DNA from: Allobosea sp. 12-68-7
GTDB lineage: Bacteria > Pseudomonadota > Alphaproteobacteria > Rhizobiales > Beijerinckiaceae
NCBI GenBank assembly: GCA_002279705.1
Contig: NCCO01000080.1
Span: 1 to 32,940, forward strand
DNA length: 32,940 nucleotides
Direction: 5' to 3'
In this document: positions 17,116 through 25,758 of the stretch, in pieces
How the letters are laid out: each line of letters begins with the position of its first letter
Position numbering within the stretch: position 1 is the stretch's first letter
Position numbers and translations under genes: made by a program
The notes under the pieces: model-generated
Databases searched by the model: none
Seen by the model: the letters and a program-made list of their open reading frames with translations, nothing else
What the model was told of the DNA's origin: nothing

Positions 17116-18420
17116 ATGCTGTCCAACCTCGCCGTCCGGGACATCGAGACCCTCGTCCATCCCTATACGAATCTCGCCACGCATCGCGAGACGGGTCCGC
17201 TCGTTCTGGAGAGCGGCAAGGGCGTCTATGTCTATGACAGCGCCGGCAAAGAGTATCTGGTGAAGAAGCTGCCGTTCCAGCACATCTTCGGCGGGCGCAG
17301 CCACGACCCGGCGATCGAGCTGGCGGAGAAGCTGAAGGAGATCGCGCCGGTTCCGATCTCCAAGGTGTTCTACGGCGCTTCCGGCTCGGACGCGAACGAC
17401 ACCCAGATCAAGATCGTCTGGTACATGAACAACGCGCTCGGCCGGCCGCAGAAGAAGAAGATCATCTCGCGGCTGAAGGGCTATCACGGCGTCACCGTCG
17501 CCTCAGCCTCGCTGACCGGCCTGCCCAACAACCATATCGACTTTGACCTGCCGCTGCCCGGCATCCTCCACACCTCCTGCCCGCATCATTACCGCTTCGC
17601 AGAGCCCGGCGAGAGCGAGCAGGATTTCTCCTCGCGCATGGCCGCCGAGCTGGAGGAGATGATCCTGCGCGAGGGGCCCGACACCGTCGCCGCCTTCATC
17701 GCCGAGCCGGTGATGGGCGCGGGCGGGGCGATCACGCCGCCGGCGGGCTATTTCGAGAAGATCAACGCCGTGCTGGCGAAGTACGACATCCTGTTCATCG
17801 CCGACGAGGTCATCACCGGCTTTGGCCGCACCGGCAACATGTTCGGCACGACCACCTATGGGTTGGCCGCCGACACGCTCTCCTGCGCCAAGCAGATCAC
17901 CTCGGCCTATTTCCCGCTCAGCGCGGTGATGATGAACGAACGGGTCTACGAGGTCCTGGTCGACCAGAGCCGCAAGATCGGCACCTTCGGCCACGGCAAC
18001 ACCTATGCCGGCCACCCGGTCGGCTGCGCGGTCGCGGTCAAGACGCTGGAGATCTACCAGCGCGACAAGATCGTCGAGCATGTCCGCAGCGTCTCGCCGA
18101 CCTTCCTGCGCCGTCTCACCAAGCTCGAAGAGCATCCGCTCGTCGGCGAGGCCCGCGGCGTCGGCCTGATCGGCGGCGTCGAGCTGGTTCGCGACAAGGC
18201 GACCAAGGCCTCCTTCGAGATCAAGAAGGGCGTCGGGCCGAAATCGGTCTTCTTCGCGCAGCAGGAGGGCCTGATCCTGCGGGCGATGGGCGACCGCGTC
18301 GCCTTCTGCCCGCCGCTGATCATGAAGGAGGCAGAGATCGAGGAGATGTTCGACCGCTATGGGCGCGCCCTCGACAAGACGCTCGCCTGGGCCAAGGCGG
18401 AAGGGCTGCTGGCGGCCTGA
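17116..18420 (+). CDS. Class III aminotransferase (PLP), apparently missing an internal segment
   Basis: A 434-residue fold-type I PLP enzyme of the omega-amino acid:pyruvate / GABA transaminase group. Seen: YGASGSDANDTQIK (phosphate loop), YHGVTVASASLTG, AAFIAEPVMGAGGAITPP, LFIADEVITGFGRTG (PLP-ring aspartate), SCAKQITSAYFPLSA with the Schiff-base lysine at residue 259, and GHGNTYAGHPVGCAVA. The sequence runs from DSAGKEYL straight to VKKLPFQHIF near residue 48. Relatives normally have some 25 residues there, including a GLWC-type tryptophan that lines the substrate pocket. The frame is kept and all PLP contacts remain, but substrate binding should be affected. The gene stands alone; ATG 17116 has an AGGGGAACCGCAGG leader with two candidate ribosome sites. 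Confidence 0.87.
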   Translation: MLSNLAVRDIETLVHPYTNLATHRETGPLVLESGKGVYVYDSAGKEYLVKKLPFQHIFGGRSHDPAIELAEKLKEIAPVPISKVFYGASGSDANDTQIKIVWYMNNALGRPQKKKIISRLKGYHGVTVASASLTGLPNNHIDFDLPLPGILHTSCPHHYRFAEPGESEQDFSSRMAAELEEMILREGPDTVAAFIAEPVMGAGGAITPPAGYFEKINAVLAKYDILFIADEVITGFGRTGNMFGTTTYGLAADTLSCAKQITSAYFPLSAVMMNERVYEVLVDQSRKIGTFGHGNTYAGHPVGCAVAVKTLEIYQRDKIVEHVRSVSPTFLRRLTKLEEHPLVGEARGVGLIGGVELVRDKATKASFEIKKGVGPKSVFFAQQEGLILRAMGDRVAFCPPLIMKEAEIEEMFDRYGRALDKTLAWAKAEGLLAA

Positions 18421-18505
18421 CGGCGCCCGGCGGCCTCTGCCGCAGGATGCCTGCGCCGATCGTTCATGATTGTGGCGCAGGGTTGCAGCGCGACACAATT
18501 CGCCC

Positions 18506-18522
18506 TGATCGTATCACGATCA
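18506..18522. promoter_or_regulatory. 17-bp palindrome TGATCGT-N3-ACGATCA
   Basis: Seven-base arms around ATC, with an odd total length that suits a dimeric HTH protein. It is 85 bases after the aminotransferase stop and about 100 before the small open frame. There is no T-run on either side, so it is more likely an operator than a terminator. Confidence 0.4.
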
Positions 18523-18608
18523 TGCCGTCTTGGAGTCCCGATCTCGGGTCAGCTTGCGATGCGGCGACGGACCCGTCGCCGCATCTGCAGCCAACCCAGT
18601 CGGAACCC

Positions 18609-18821
18609 ATGACGACCCCGTCTCACACCCGCCGCGCGATTCCCGTCCATGCGAGTTTCCACGATGCTCATGCCCGGGAGGCCTATGCGTCCTGGTTCAA
18701 GCCCATTGCGCTCCCCGCACTGGCCGCCGGAACAAGGCGGGCTCCGGCTGCGTTGGATCACTGTGCGAAGGATGCACCATCCCGGCTTGCCGGTGTCCTT
18801 CGCAACGGCTTTGACGACTGA
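18609..18821 (+). CDS. Possible small hypothetical protein, 70 residues
   Basis: ATG 18609 opens 70 codons (MTTPSHTRRAIPVHASFHD and onward), with GGAA five bases upstream. The middle part, REAYASWFKPIALPALAA, reads like a real amphipathic segment; the rest is not distinctive. It ends 26 bases before the phosphoesterase start. I do not recognise a family. Other frames through the same DNA are as long, so this call is weak. Confidence 0.28.
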   Translation: MTTPSHTRRAIPVHASFHDAHAREAYASWFKPIALPALAAGTRRAPAALDHCAKDAPSRLAGVLRNGFDD

Positions 18822-18847
18822 CCTGCGCGATTTCTTCGAGACCCTCC

Positions 18848-19741
18848 GTGCTTGACCGGCGCAGCGTCCTTCGGACCCTCGCCGGTCTTTTTTTGGCCGT
18901 GACGGGAACGGGCGCCTATGCCGCGATCTGGGAGCCGGGGCGCCAGGCGATCACGCGCTACCGGCTGACGCCGCGGGGCTGGCCCGAGGGGCGCAGGCTG
19001 CGGCTGGCGGTGCTGTCGGACCTGCACATCGGATCGCTGCACGTGCCCCTGGCGCGTGTCTCCGAACTCGTCGCCGCCACCAATGCGCTCAAGCCCGATC
19101 TGACGCTGCTGCTCGGCGATTTCGTTGCCAGCCGCCGGCGCTTCGCCTCAGACCCCGCCATGGCGGACTGGGCGGCCGAACTCGCCAGGCTCGAGACCCG
19201 CGACGGCGTCTTCGCCATTCTCGGCAATCACGACTGGTGGCATGACGAGCCGACGCAGGCGCTGCGGGCGGGGCCGACGCAGGTCGGCCAGGCCCTGGAG
19301 CGCGCCGGCATCCCCGTGCTGGAGAACCGCGCGGTGCGCCTCTCCAGCCAGGCGGGCCCGCTCTGGCTGGCCGGCCTCGGCGATCAGCTCGCCTTCCTGC
19401 CGCGGCTGCGCGGGCGCCCGCACGGCATCGACGATCTGGCCGGCACGATGGCGCAGATCGCCGATGACGGGGCGCCGGTGATCCTGATGGCGCATGAGCC
19501 GGACATCTTCGTGCGCATGCCCGAGCGCGTGTCGCTGACGCTGTCGGGCCACACCCATGGCGGCCAGGTCCGGTTTCTGGGCTGGGCGCCGATCGTACCG
19601 TCGCGCTACGGCAACCGCTATGCCTATGGCCATGTCCGCGAGGACGGGCGCGACCTCGTGGTGTCCGGCGGGATCGGGACGAGCCAGTTGCCGATCCGGT
19701 TCGGGATTCCGCCCGAGATCGTGCTGATCGAGCTGGGCTGA
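18848..19741 (+). CDS. Metallophosphoesterase, YkuE-like
   Basis: A 297-residue calcineurin-like phosphoesterase with all five metal motifs in order: SDLHIG (near residue 57), LLGDFV, GNHDWW, MAHEPD and SGHTHGGQ. The N-terminus, LDRRSVLRTLAGLFLAVTGTGAYA, is a signal or membrane anchor with a twin-arginine-like pair, so the enzyme acts outside the cytoplasmic membrane. Family members such as YkuE and LpxG-like proteins act on phosphodiester lipids or surface substrates; the actual substrate is unknown. GTG 18848 is the only start that keeps a normal signal. The active site looks intact, unlike the phosphoesterase fragment at the left edge of the window. Confidence 0.9.
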   Translation: MLDRRSVLRTLAGLFLAVTGTGAYAAIWEPGRQAITRYRLTPRGWPEGRRLRLAVLSDLHIGSLHVPLARVSELVAATNALKPDLTLLLGDFVASRRRFASDPAMADWAAELARLETRDGVFAILGNHDWWHDEPTQALRAGPTQVGQALERAGIPVLENRAVRLSSQAGPLWLAGLGDQLAFLPRLRGRPHGIDDLAGTMAQIADDGAPVILMAHEPDIFVRMPERVSLTLSGHTHGGQVRFLGWAPIVPSRYGNRYAYGHVREDGRDLVVSGGIGTSQLPIRFGIPPEIVLIELG

Positions 19742-19763
19742 GCGGGGCGCCCCGGCTCCGCGC

Positions 19764-20360
19764 TCAGGTGACGATGACCTTGGTGCCGTTGGGCACGCGG
19801 TTGAACAGGTCGATCACGTCGATGTTGCGCATCCGGATGCAGCCTGAGGAGGCGGCGCGGCCGATCGTCTCGGGTTCGTTGGTGCCGTGGATGCGATAGA
19901 GCGTGTCGCGGCCGTTCTGGTAGAGATAGAGCGCGCGGGCGCCGAGCGGATTGTCGGGGCCGCCGTCCATGCCGCCGGCGCGCGGAGCGAGATGCGGCCA
20001 GCGTGCGATCATCTCGGCCGGCGGCGTCCAGCGCGGCCATTCCGCCTTGCGCTGCACGATGGCCTCGCCGGTCCAGCCGAAGGCCTCGTCGCCGGTGGCG
20101 ACGCCATAGCGGATCGCCTTCTTGTTCGGCAGGACGTAATAGAGATACTTCTCCTTGGTATCGACGACGATCGTGCCGGGCGGCTGGCCGGTGGGGTCGG
20201 AGATTTCATAGGGAAGGTGGGTGAGCTGGTGTTCGAAATTCGGCACCAGCGCGATGTATTCGGCATCGCGCGACGACAGAGCCGGCGCGTTGACGCTCCT
20301 GTACTGGCAAGCCCCCAGCAGGGTCGACATCGCCAACGCGAGGATCACGGTCTGTTTCAT
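19764..20360 (-). CDS. L,D-transpeptidase (YkuD domain) lipoprotein
   Basis: A 198-residue protein. The lipobox LLGAC puts the lipidated cysteine at residue 18. The YkuD domain begins at GTIVVDTKEKYLYYVL and ends with the catalytic block: His158 in RIHGTNEPETIG and the nucleophile Cys174 in SSGCIRMRN. Such enzymes make 3-3 peptidoglycan cross-links or attach proteins to peptidoglycan in the periplasm. The insert WPRWTPPAEMIARWP is typical of the alphaproteobacterial group. ATG 20360 is preferred over an in-frame GTG at 20369. It is convergent with the phosphoesterase gene. Confidence 0.93.
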   Translation of the reverse strand: MKQTVILALAMSTLLGACQYRSVNAPALSSRDAEYIALVPNFEHQLTHLPYEISDPTGQPPGTIVVDTKEKYLYYVLPNKKAIRYGVATGDEAFGWTGEAIVQRKAEWPRWTPPAEMIARWPHLAPRAGGMDGGPDNPLGARALYLYQNGRDTLYRIHGTNEPETIGRAASSGCIRMRNIDVIDLFNRVPNGTKVIVT

Positions 20361-20585
20361 GACGTCCACCAGACGGCCTGCAAGCCATCCTTATGATGAA
20401 TTCAGGGTTAACGCTTGGTATCCACCGGCTGCAGGGGCGGCACGACCGAACGAGCCTTGCTCTAGGCCGGAAACGGGGAGCGTGCAATTTGGGTTCCGCG
20501 CAGGGACGGCCCACCCTGCTTTTCGCACCGCACCGTGGCCGTATGGTCACGCTTTCTCCGCCCGCCCATCCGAAAGCGCCCCGCC

Positions 20586-21515
20586 GTGACGACCTTGCTG
20601 ATCACCCACCCGTCCAGTCTGGCGCATGAGACGCCACCCGGCCATCCGGAGCGGCCGGATCGCATCCGGGCAGTCGAGGCCGCTCTGGAGAGCGAGCGCT
20701 TCGCGCCGCTGATTCGCGAGGCCGCCATGGCGGGCACGCTCGACCATGTCGTGCTGTGCCATCCGCGCGACTTCGCCGAGGAGGTGCTGGCCGCCTCGCC
20801 GGCCAGCGGGCTGGTGCCGTTCGATGCCGACACGACGATGTCGCCGGGGACGGTCGATGCGGTGATGCACGGCGTCGGCGGCGCCGTGCAGGCGGTGGAC
20901 GAGGTGATGACGGGGCGCGTGGCCAATGCCTTCAGCGCCACCCGGCCGCCGGGCCACCATGCCGAGAGCGTCAAGGCGATGGGGTTCTGCTTCTTCAACC
21001 AGGCGGCGATCGCGGCGCGGCATGCGCAGCGCACCCATGGGGCGGAGCGCGTCGCGATCATCGACTGGGACGTCCATCACGGCAACGGCACCCAGGAGAT
21101 CTTCTGGAGCGATCCAAGCGTGCTCTACGCCTCGAGCCACGAGATGCCGCTTTACCCGGGCACCGGTGCCCTGTCCGAGCGGGGAGCCCATGGCACGATC
21201 GTCAACGCGCCCCTGAGCGCCGGAGACGGTTCCGACGCTTTCCGCGAGGCGATGGAGAGCGTGCTGCTGCCGCGGATCGCCGCGTTCTCGCCCGATTTGA
21301 TCATCATTTCGGCGGGGTTCGATGCGCATTGGCGTGATCCGCTCGCCAATCTCAACCTGAAGGAAACCGATTTCGCCTGGGCGACGCAGCAGCTGATGGA
21401 GATCGCGGACCGGCGCTGCGGCGGGCGCATCGTCTCCGTGCTGGAAGGGGGCTATGATCTGGAGGGTCTGTCGCGTTCGGCGGCAGCCCATGTGATGGCG
21501 CTGATGCGCGGGTGA
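20586..21515 (+). CDS. Histone deacetylase-family amidohydrolase (acetylpolyamine amidohydrolase-like)
   Basis: A 309-residue zinc amidohydrolase. Seen: RPPGHHAE with the catalytic His pair at 124-125, IIDWDVHHGNGTQ with zinc-binding Asp162 and His164, SAGFDAHWRDPL with the second zinc aspartate, and VLEGGYDLEG near the end with the usual tyrosine. The family removes acetyl groups from polyamines, acetylated lysine or small aminated compounds. GTG 20586 gives the usual family start (MTTLLITHPSSLAHETPPGHPE-like); upstream sequence in frame is not conserved-looking. It lies 241 bases before the NRPS-like gene on the same strand, so a link with amine-bearing products is possible but unproven. 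Confidence 0.9.
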   Translation: MTTLLITHPSSLAHETPPGHPERPDRIRAVEAALESERFAPLIREAAMAGTLDHVVLCHPRDFAEEVLAASPASGLVPFDADTTMSPGTVDAVMHGVGGAVQAVDEVMTGRVANAFSATRPPGHHAESVKAMGFCFFNQAAIAARHAQRTHGAERVAIIDWDVHHGNGTQEIFWSDPSVLYASSHEMPLYPGTGALSERGAHGTIVNAPLSAGDGSDAFREAMESVLLPRIAAFSPDLIIISAGFDAHWRDPLANLNLKETDFAWATQQLMEIADRRCGGRIVSVLEGGYDLEGLSRSAAAHVMALMRG

Positions 21516-21756
21516 CGCAGGGTCGCACGGGCGGAAGCGCAATGTTCATCATGGATTCAGAGGTTTGTGAGCAGGACAGGCGCGGGCGTGCGCGGCTGCG
21601 TTGCGGCACACGCCCGGCTGGGGGAATCGACCGGGAAAACGGCATCGGGTTGCTGGTTTTCCGGCATAATTGGGGTGCGCGACGGCTGTTTCGGATCGGG
21701 GAGGGCGTCATCGGCGCCGCTTCGCGAGACGGGTGGGCGGCGTGCAGCAGGGCGCG

Positions 21757-24700
21757 ATGAACGACATGACCACTCTGTCGGCCACGACAGGCCAGGCGAG
21801 CCCGACCGTCGTCGCGATGATGGCGGGCGAGAAGCGTCCCGACCTGCTGCGCGACGAGGTGCTGGGCGAGATCCTGGCCGCCACCGTCCAGGCCCGCGGC
21901 GGTCATCCCGCGCTCGTCGATGGCACGCGCCGGCTGAGCTATGACGAGGTCTGGGCCGCCGCGGGGCGGCAGGCGCGCGGGCTCGCGCTGCAGGGCGTGG
22001 GGCCGGGCGATCTCGTCGGCCTGTGGATGCCGCGCGGCATCGACCTTCTGATCGCCCAGATCGCCATCACGCGGGCGGGCGCGGCTTGGGTGCCCTTCGA
22101 CGCGGAGGCGCCGGTCGAACGCATCGCGGTCTGCCTGACCGATGCGCAGGCCAAGGGCCTCGTCACCTGCGCGGCCTGGACGGGCCGGGCCGTCGCCACC
22201 GGGCGCAGCGTCTGGACGCCGGAGGCGCTGGCACAGGCCGATGACGGGCACCCGACGCCCGCCCGGGCGGCCGGCCTGACGCGCGAGCATCCGGCCTATC
22301 TGATCTACACCTCCGGCTCGACGGGAACGCCGAAGGCGATCGTCATCAGCCATCGCAACATCTGCCACTTCCTGCGCTCGGGGAACGCGCTCTACGGCAT
22401 CGGCCCCGACGATGTCGTCTTCCAGGGCGCCTCGGTGGCCTTCGACCTGTCGATGGAGGAGATCTGGACGCCCTATCTCGCCGGCGCGACGCTCTTCGTC
22501 GCCTCGCCGGAGATGATGGGCGATGCCGAGAAGCTGCCGGCGATCCTGACGCAGGCGGGCGTTACCGTGATCGACACGGTGCCGACGCTGCTCGGCATCC
22601 TGCCCGCCGACGTGCCCTCGCTGAAGCTGATCCTGCTGGGCGGCGAGGCCCTGCCGCCCGCGACCGTGCAGAAATGGTCGCAGCCGGGGCGCCGCATCCT
22701 CAACACCTATGGCCCGACCGAAGCGACCGTGGTGGCGACGGCAGCCGCGGTGCGGCCCGGCGAGACGGTCACCATCGGCCGGCCGATCGCCAACTACACG
22801 GCCTATGTCGTCAATGAGGCCATGGCTCTGGTCGCTCCCGGCGAACAGGGCGAACTGCTGATCGGCGGGCCCGGCGTGGCGCGCGGCTATCATGGCCGGC
22901 CCGAACTCACCGCCGAGAAGTTCATTGTCAATCCGTTCGGCCAGCCCTTCGGCCCCGAGGACCCGGTGCTCTACCGCTCGGGCGACGCGGTCAGCGTGGA
23001 CGAGGCCGGCAACATCGTCTTCCATGGGCGCATCGACGACCAGATCAAGATCCGCGGGTTCCGCGTCGAGCTCGGCGAGATCGAATCGAAGCTGGCCGAG
23101 GAGCCCGGCGTCAACCAGGCGGCCGTGGTGATGCGGACCGATGACGAGATCGAGCGTCTCGTCGCCTTTGTGGTCGCCGAGCCGGGCGTCGCCGTGGACG
23201 GTGCCGTCCTGCGCGCGGCGCTGCGCGACAAGCTGCCGCCCTATATGGTGCCGGCGCATTTCGAGGCGGTCGGGTCGCTGCCGCGTATGGTCTCCGGCAA
23301 GGTCGACCGGCGCATGCTGAAGGCGGCGCCGCTGACCGCGCCGAGTGCACAAGGCGAGCAGGAGCCGCCGCGCAACGCCACCGAGGCTGCGCTGCTGGAC
23401 GCTGCCAAGCGCGTGCTGGGCGCGTCGAGCCTGCCGCTGGAGGCAGACTTCTTCGTCGATCTCGGCGGACACTCACTCTTGGCGGCGCGCTTCATCTCGA
23501 TCGTCCGCGAAACGCCTGCCTATGCCGGCATCACGCTGCAGGACGTCTATGGCGCCCGCACATTGCGCGGCATGGCCGCGCTCCTCGACGGGCGCGGCAT
23601 CGCCGAGGCGCAGGACCTCTCCTTCACCCCGCCGCCCTTCCTGCGCCGCTTCCTCTGCGGCCTGGCCCAGGCGGCGGTGCTGCCGGTCATCATCGGCCTC
23701 GCCACGACGCAGTGGCTCGGCATCTTCGTGACCTATATGCTGCTGTCGGGCGAGGATTTGCCGCTGGTCTGGCAGATCTTCGCGCTGCTGGGGGTCTATG
23801 TCGGCATCACGATCGTCACGGGTTTCGCGGCCATCGCCCTGAAATGGATCGTATTGGGGCGGACGCAGCCCGGCGTCTACCCGCTCTGGGGCGTGTACTA
23901 TTTCCGCTGGTGGTTCGCATCCCGGATCGCCGGCCTCGTCCATCTGAAATGGCTGCAGTCCACGCCGGTGATGCGCGTCTACTGGCGGCTGCTCGGAGCC
24001 AAGGTCGGTCGCGACGTGATCATCTCCGATTACGAGGCGGGTGCGATCGATCTGATCAGCATCGGCGACGGTTCCTCGCTGGGTGCCAAGACAACCTTCG
24101 CCAATGCCGAGGCGATCGGCGACAAGCTGGTCGACCTGACGACCGTGCCGGTTGGTGGAGTGGTCGGCGAGGCGGAGATCTGGGACGGTTCACCCGGGCG
24201 CAAGACCGGCATGGTCGATCTGGCGGCCCTGCCGCCGCAGGCCGAAGCAAGCCCCCGTCGGCGCGCGGGAATGACGGCCTTCTACATCCTGATGCTGATC
24301 GTGCTGCCGCCGGTCAGCCTGCTACCGATCTTCCCGGCCTTCATGCTGTTCGACAAGATCGACGACTGGATTTCGACCTGGTCGGAGATCAGCTATCTCT
24401 GGTACCTGCCGCTCCTGACCTGGCCCACCGCGATCGGCCTGATTACGCTGACGGTGTTCCTGATCGCGGGCCTGCGCTGGGCGATCCTTCCGCGCGTTTC
24501 GTCAGGGTCCTATTCGATCCACTCTGCGTTCTTCGCCCGCAAATGGACGGTCGGCCTGGCAACGGAGGTGACGCTCGAGACGCTCTCCTCGCTGTTTGCG
24601 ACGATCTACATGCGGGCCTGGTACCGGATGATGGGCGCGGCGATCGGCAAGGGCTCGGAAATCTCGACCAATCTGTCGGGTCGCTACGACGTGACCGGCA

Positions 24701-25686
24701 TCGGTGCCGGTAACTTCATCGCTGACGAGGTCGTCTTCGGCGATGAGGACATGCGGCGCGGCTATATGCGCCTCGACATGACCCGCACCGGCGACCAGGT
24801 CTTCGTCGGCAACGATGCCGTCGTGCCACCGGGCGCGCAGATTCCCGACCGCGTGCTGATCGGCATCAAGTCGAAGCCGCCCGCCAATGACCGCATGCAG
24901 CCGGGTGATACCTGGTTCGGCTCGCCGCCGATCCAGCTGCCGAACCGGCAGAAGGTCGATCTCGGGGCGAACTGGACCTACCGGCCGTCCTGGCAGAAGC
25001 AGACGCTGCGCGGCGCCTTCGAGGCGCTGCACACCTCCTTCCCGGCGATGCTGTTCATCACCTTCGGAACGATCGCGGTCGATCTCGTCCTGCAGGAGCG
25101 GATCAACCAGCGCGACTGGCTTGGGCTCGTCTTGTCCTTCATGGCGGTCGCTGTGCTCATCGCCGTGGCGCAGGCGCTGCTCTGCGTCGCGATCAAGTGG
25201 CTGATGATGGGCGTCTACAAGCCGCTGATGAAGCCGATGTGGTCGTGGTGGGCGATGCGGACGGAGTCCATTGCAGTCCTCTATTCCGGCCTCGGCGGGA
25301 AGGTGCTGTTCGAGTATCTGCGCGGCACGCCGTTCCTGCCCTGGTTCCTGCGGCTGTTCGGCGCGAAATTCGGCAAGGGCGTCTGGATGGACATGACCGA
25401 CATCACCGAGTTCGACTGCGTCACCGTCGGCGATTTCTGCCAGATCAACGCCCATTCGGCGCTGCAGACGCATCTCTACGAAGACCGCGTCATGAAGGTC
25501 GGCCGGGTGCATCTCGGCAAGGGCGTCTGCGTCGGGGCGGCGGCCACGGTGCTCTACGACACCCGCGTCGGGGATTTCGCGCAGATCGGCCTGCTCACCG
25601 TCATCATGAAGGGCGAGAACCTGCCGGCGCATACGCGCTGGGAGGGCGCACCGGCCGTGCCGGCGGGGGCGCCTGCGGGCCATTGA
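21757..25686 (+). CDS. Single-module membrane NRPS of the Pls (poly-amino acid synthetase) type
   Basis: A 1309-residue protein. Residues ~30-540 are an adenylation domain: A3 LIYTSGSTGTPK at 182, A5 NTYGPTEATV at 316, A7 YRSGDAV, A8 GRIDDQIKIRGFRVELGE, and A10 SGKVDRR with its lysine. A carrier domain follows, with GGHSLL and the phosphopantetheine serine at 573. The C-terminal ~700 residues match the NRPS terminal domain (TIGR02353 type): three membrane-helix pairs (from about 632 and 673, 841 and 886, 1095 and 1121), alternating with three hexapeptide/left-handed-helix acyltransferase-like regions (~755-800, 965-1060, 1211-1300). There is no condensation or thioesterase domain. This is the layout of poly-lysine synthetase. 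By hand alignment the pocket is D-L-E-D-I-L-T-V-V, the two extra acids suggesting a basic amino acid. ATG 21757 is chosen; a frame from 21670 adds non-conserved residues. Confidence 0.9.
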   Translation: MNDMTTLSATTGQASPTVVAMMAGEKRPDLLRDEVLGEILAATVQARGGHPALVDGTRRLSYDEVWAAAGRQARGLALQGVGPGDLVGLWMPRGIDLLIAQIAITRAGAAWVPFDAEAPVERIAVCLTDAQAKGLVTCAAWTGRAVATGRSVWTPEALAQADDGHPTPARAAGLTREHPAYLIYTSGSTGTPKAIVISHRNICHFLRSGNALYGIGPDDVVFQGASVAFDLSMEEIWTPYLAGATLFVASPEMMGDAEKLPAILTQAGVTVIDTVPTLLGILPADVPSLKLILLGGEALPPATVQKWSQPGRRILNTYGPTEATVVATAAAVRPGETVTIGRPIANYTAYVVNEAMALVAPGEQGELLIGGPGVARGYHGRPELTAEKFIVNPFGQPFGPEDPVLYRSGDAVSVDEAGNIVFHGRIDDQIKIRGFRVELGEIESKLAEEPGVNQAAVVMRTDDEIERLVAFVVAEPGVAVDGAVLRAALRDKLPPYMVPAHFEAVGSLPRMVSGKVDRRMLKAAPLTAPSAQGEQEPPRNATEAALLDAAKRVLGASSLPLEADFFVDLGGHSLLAARFISIVRETPAYAGITLQDVYGARTLRGMAALLDGRGIAEAQDLSFTPPPFLRRFLCGLAQAAVLPVIIGLATTQWLGIFVTYMLLSGEDLPLVWQIFALLGVYVGITIVTGFAAIALKWIVLGRTQPGVYPLWGVYYFRWWFASRIAGLVHLKWLQSTPVMRVYWRLLGAKVGRDVIISDYEAGAIDLISIGDGSSLGAKTTFANAEAIGDKLVDLTTVPVGGVVGEAEIWDGSPGRKTGMVDLAALPPQAEASPRRRAGMTAFYILMLIVLPPVSLLPIFPAFMLFDKIDDWISTWSEISYLWYLPLLTWPTAIGLITLTVFLIAGLRWAILPRVSSGSYSIHSAFFARKWTVGLATEVTLETLSSLFATIYMRAWYRMMGAAIGKGSEISTNLSGRYDVTGIGAGNFIADEVVFGDEDMRRGYMRLDMTRTGDQVFVGNDAVVPPGAQIPDRVLIGIKSKPPANDRMQPGDTWFGSPPIQLPNRQKVDLGANWTYRPSWQKQTLRGAFEALHTSFPAMLFITFGTIAVDLVLQERINQRDWLGLVLSFMAVAVLIAVAQALLCVAIKWLMMGVYKPLMKPMWSWWAMRTESIAVLYSGLGGKVLFEYLRGTPFLPWFLRLFGAKFGKGVWMDMTDITEFDCVTVGDFCQINAHSALQTHLYEDRVMKVGRVHLGKGVCVGAAATVLYDTRVGDFAQIGLLTVIMKGENLPAHTRWEGAPAVPAGAPAGH

Positions 25687-25731
25687 TCGGCAGCATGGCG
25701 TTTGACCGCCAGTCCTGCCCGGGACTATGAG

Positions 25732-25753
25732 CCTGCACGGATTTCTGTGCAGG
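25732..25753 (+). promoter_or_regulatory. Leader hairpin overlapping the aroC ribosome site
   Basis: CCTGCAC (25732-25738) pairs exactly with GTGCAGG (25747-25753); a G-T and a G-C pair extend the stem to nine base pairs around an ATTT loop. The right arm contains the CAGG that serves as ribosome site for ATG 25759, and only TTT follows. It could attenuate read-through from the NRPS gene or mask aroC translation. Confidence 0.45.
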
Positions 25754-25758
25754 TTTCC

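Larger units (their letters stand above)
18421..18847. other. Mostly non-coding gap with a 17-bp palindrome
   Basis: This 427-base gap has a perfect inverted repeat, TGATCGT-atc-ACGATCA, at 18506-18522. A weak open frame (18609-18821) is listed separately. I see no RNA gene or mobile element. Confidence 0.45.

Noticed and set aside
21516..21756. Possible extra gene or N-terminal extension before the NRPS-like gene
   Set aside because: The frames here are short and irregular in third-position composition; ATG 21757 begins the sequence that looks conserved. No clear promoter could be fixed.
21352..23472. Long minus-strand open frame (706 codons) opposite the HDAC-family and NRPS genes
   Set aside because: It mirrors plus-strand codons, is rich in Arg/His/Ala/Gly, and has no domain motifs. 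It is a GC-driven shadow of the real genes.
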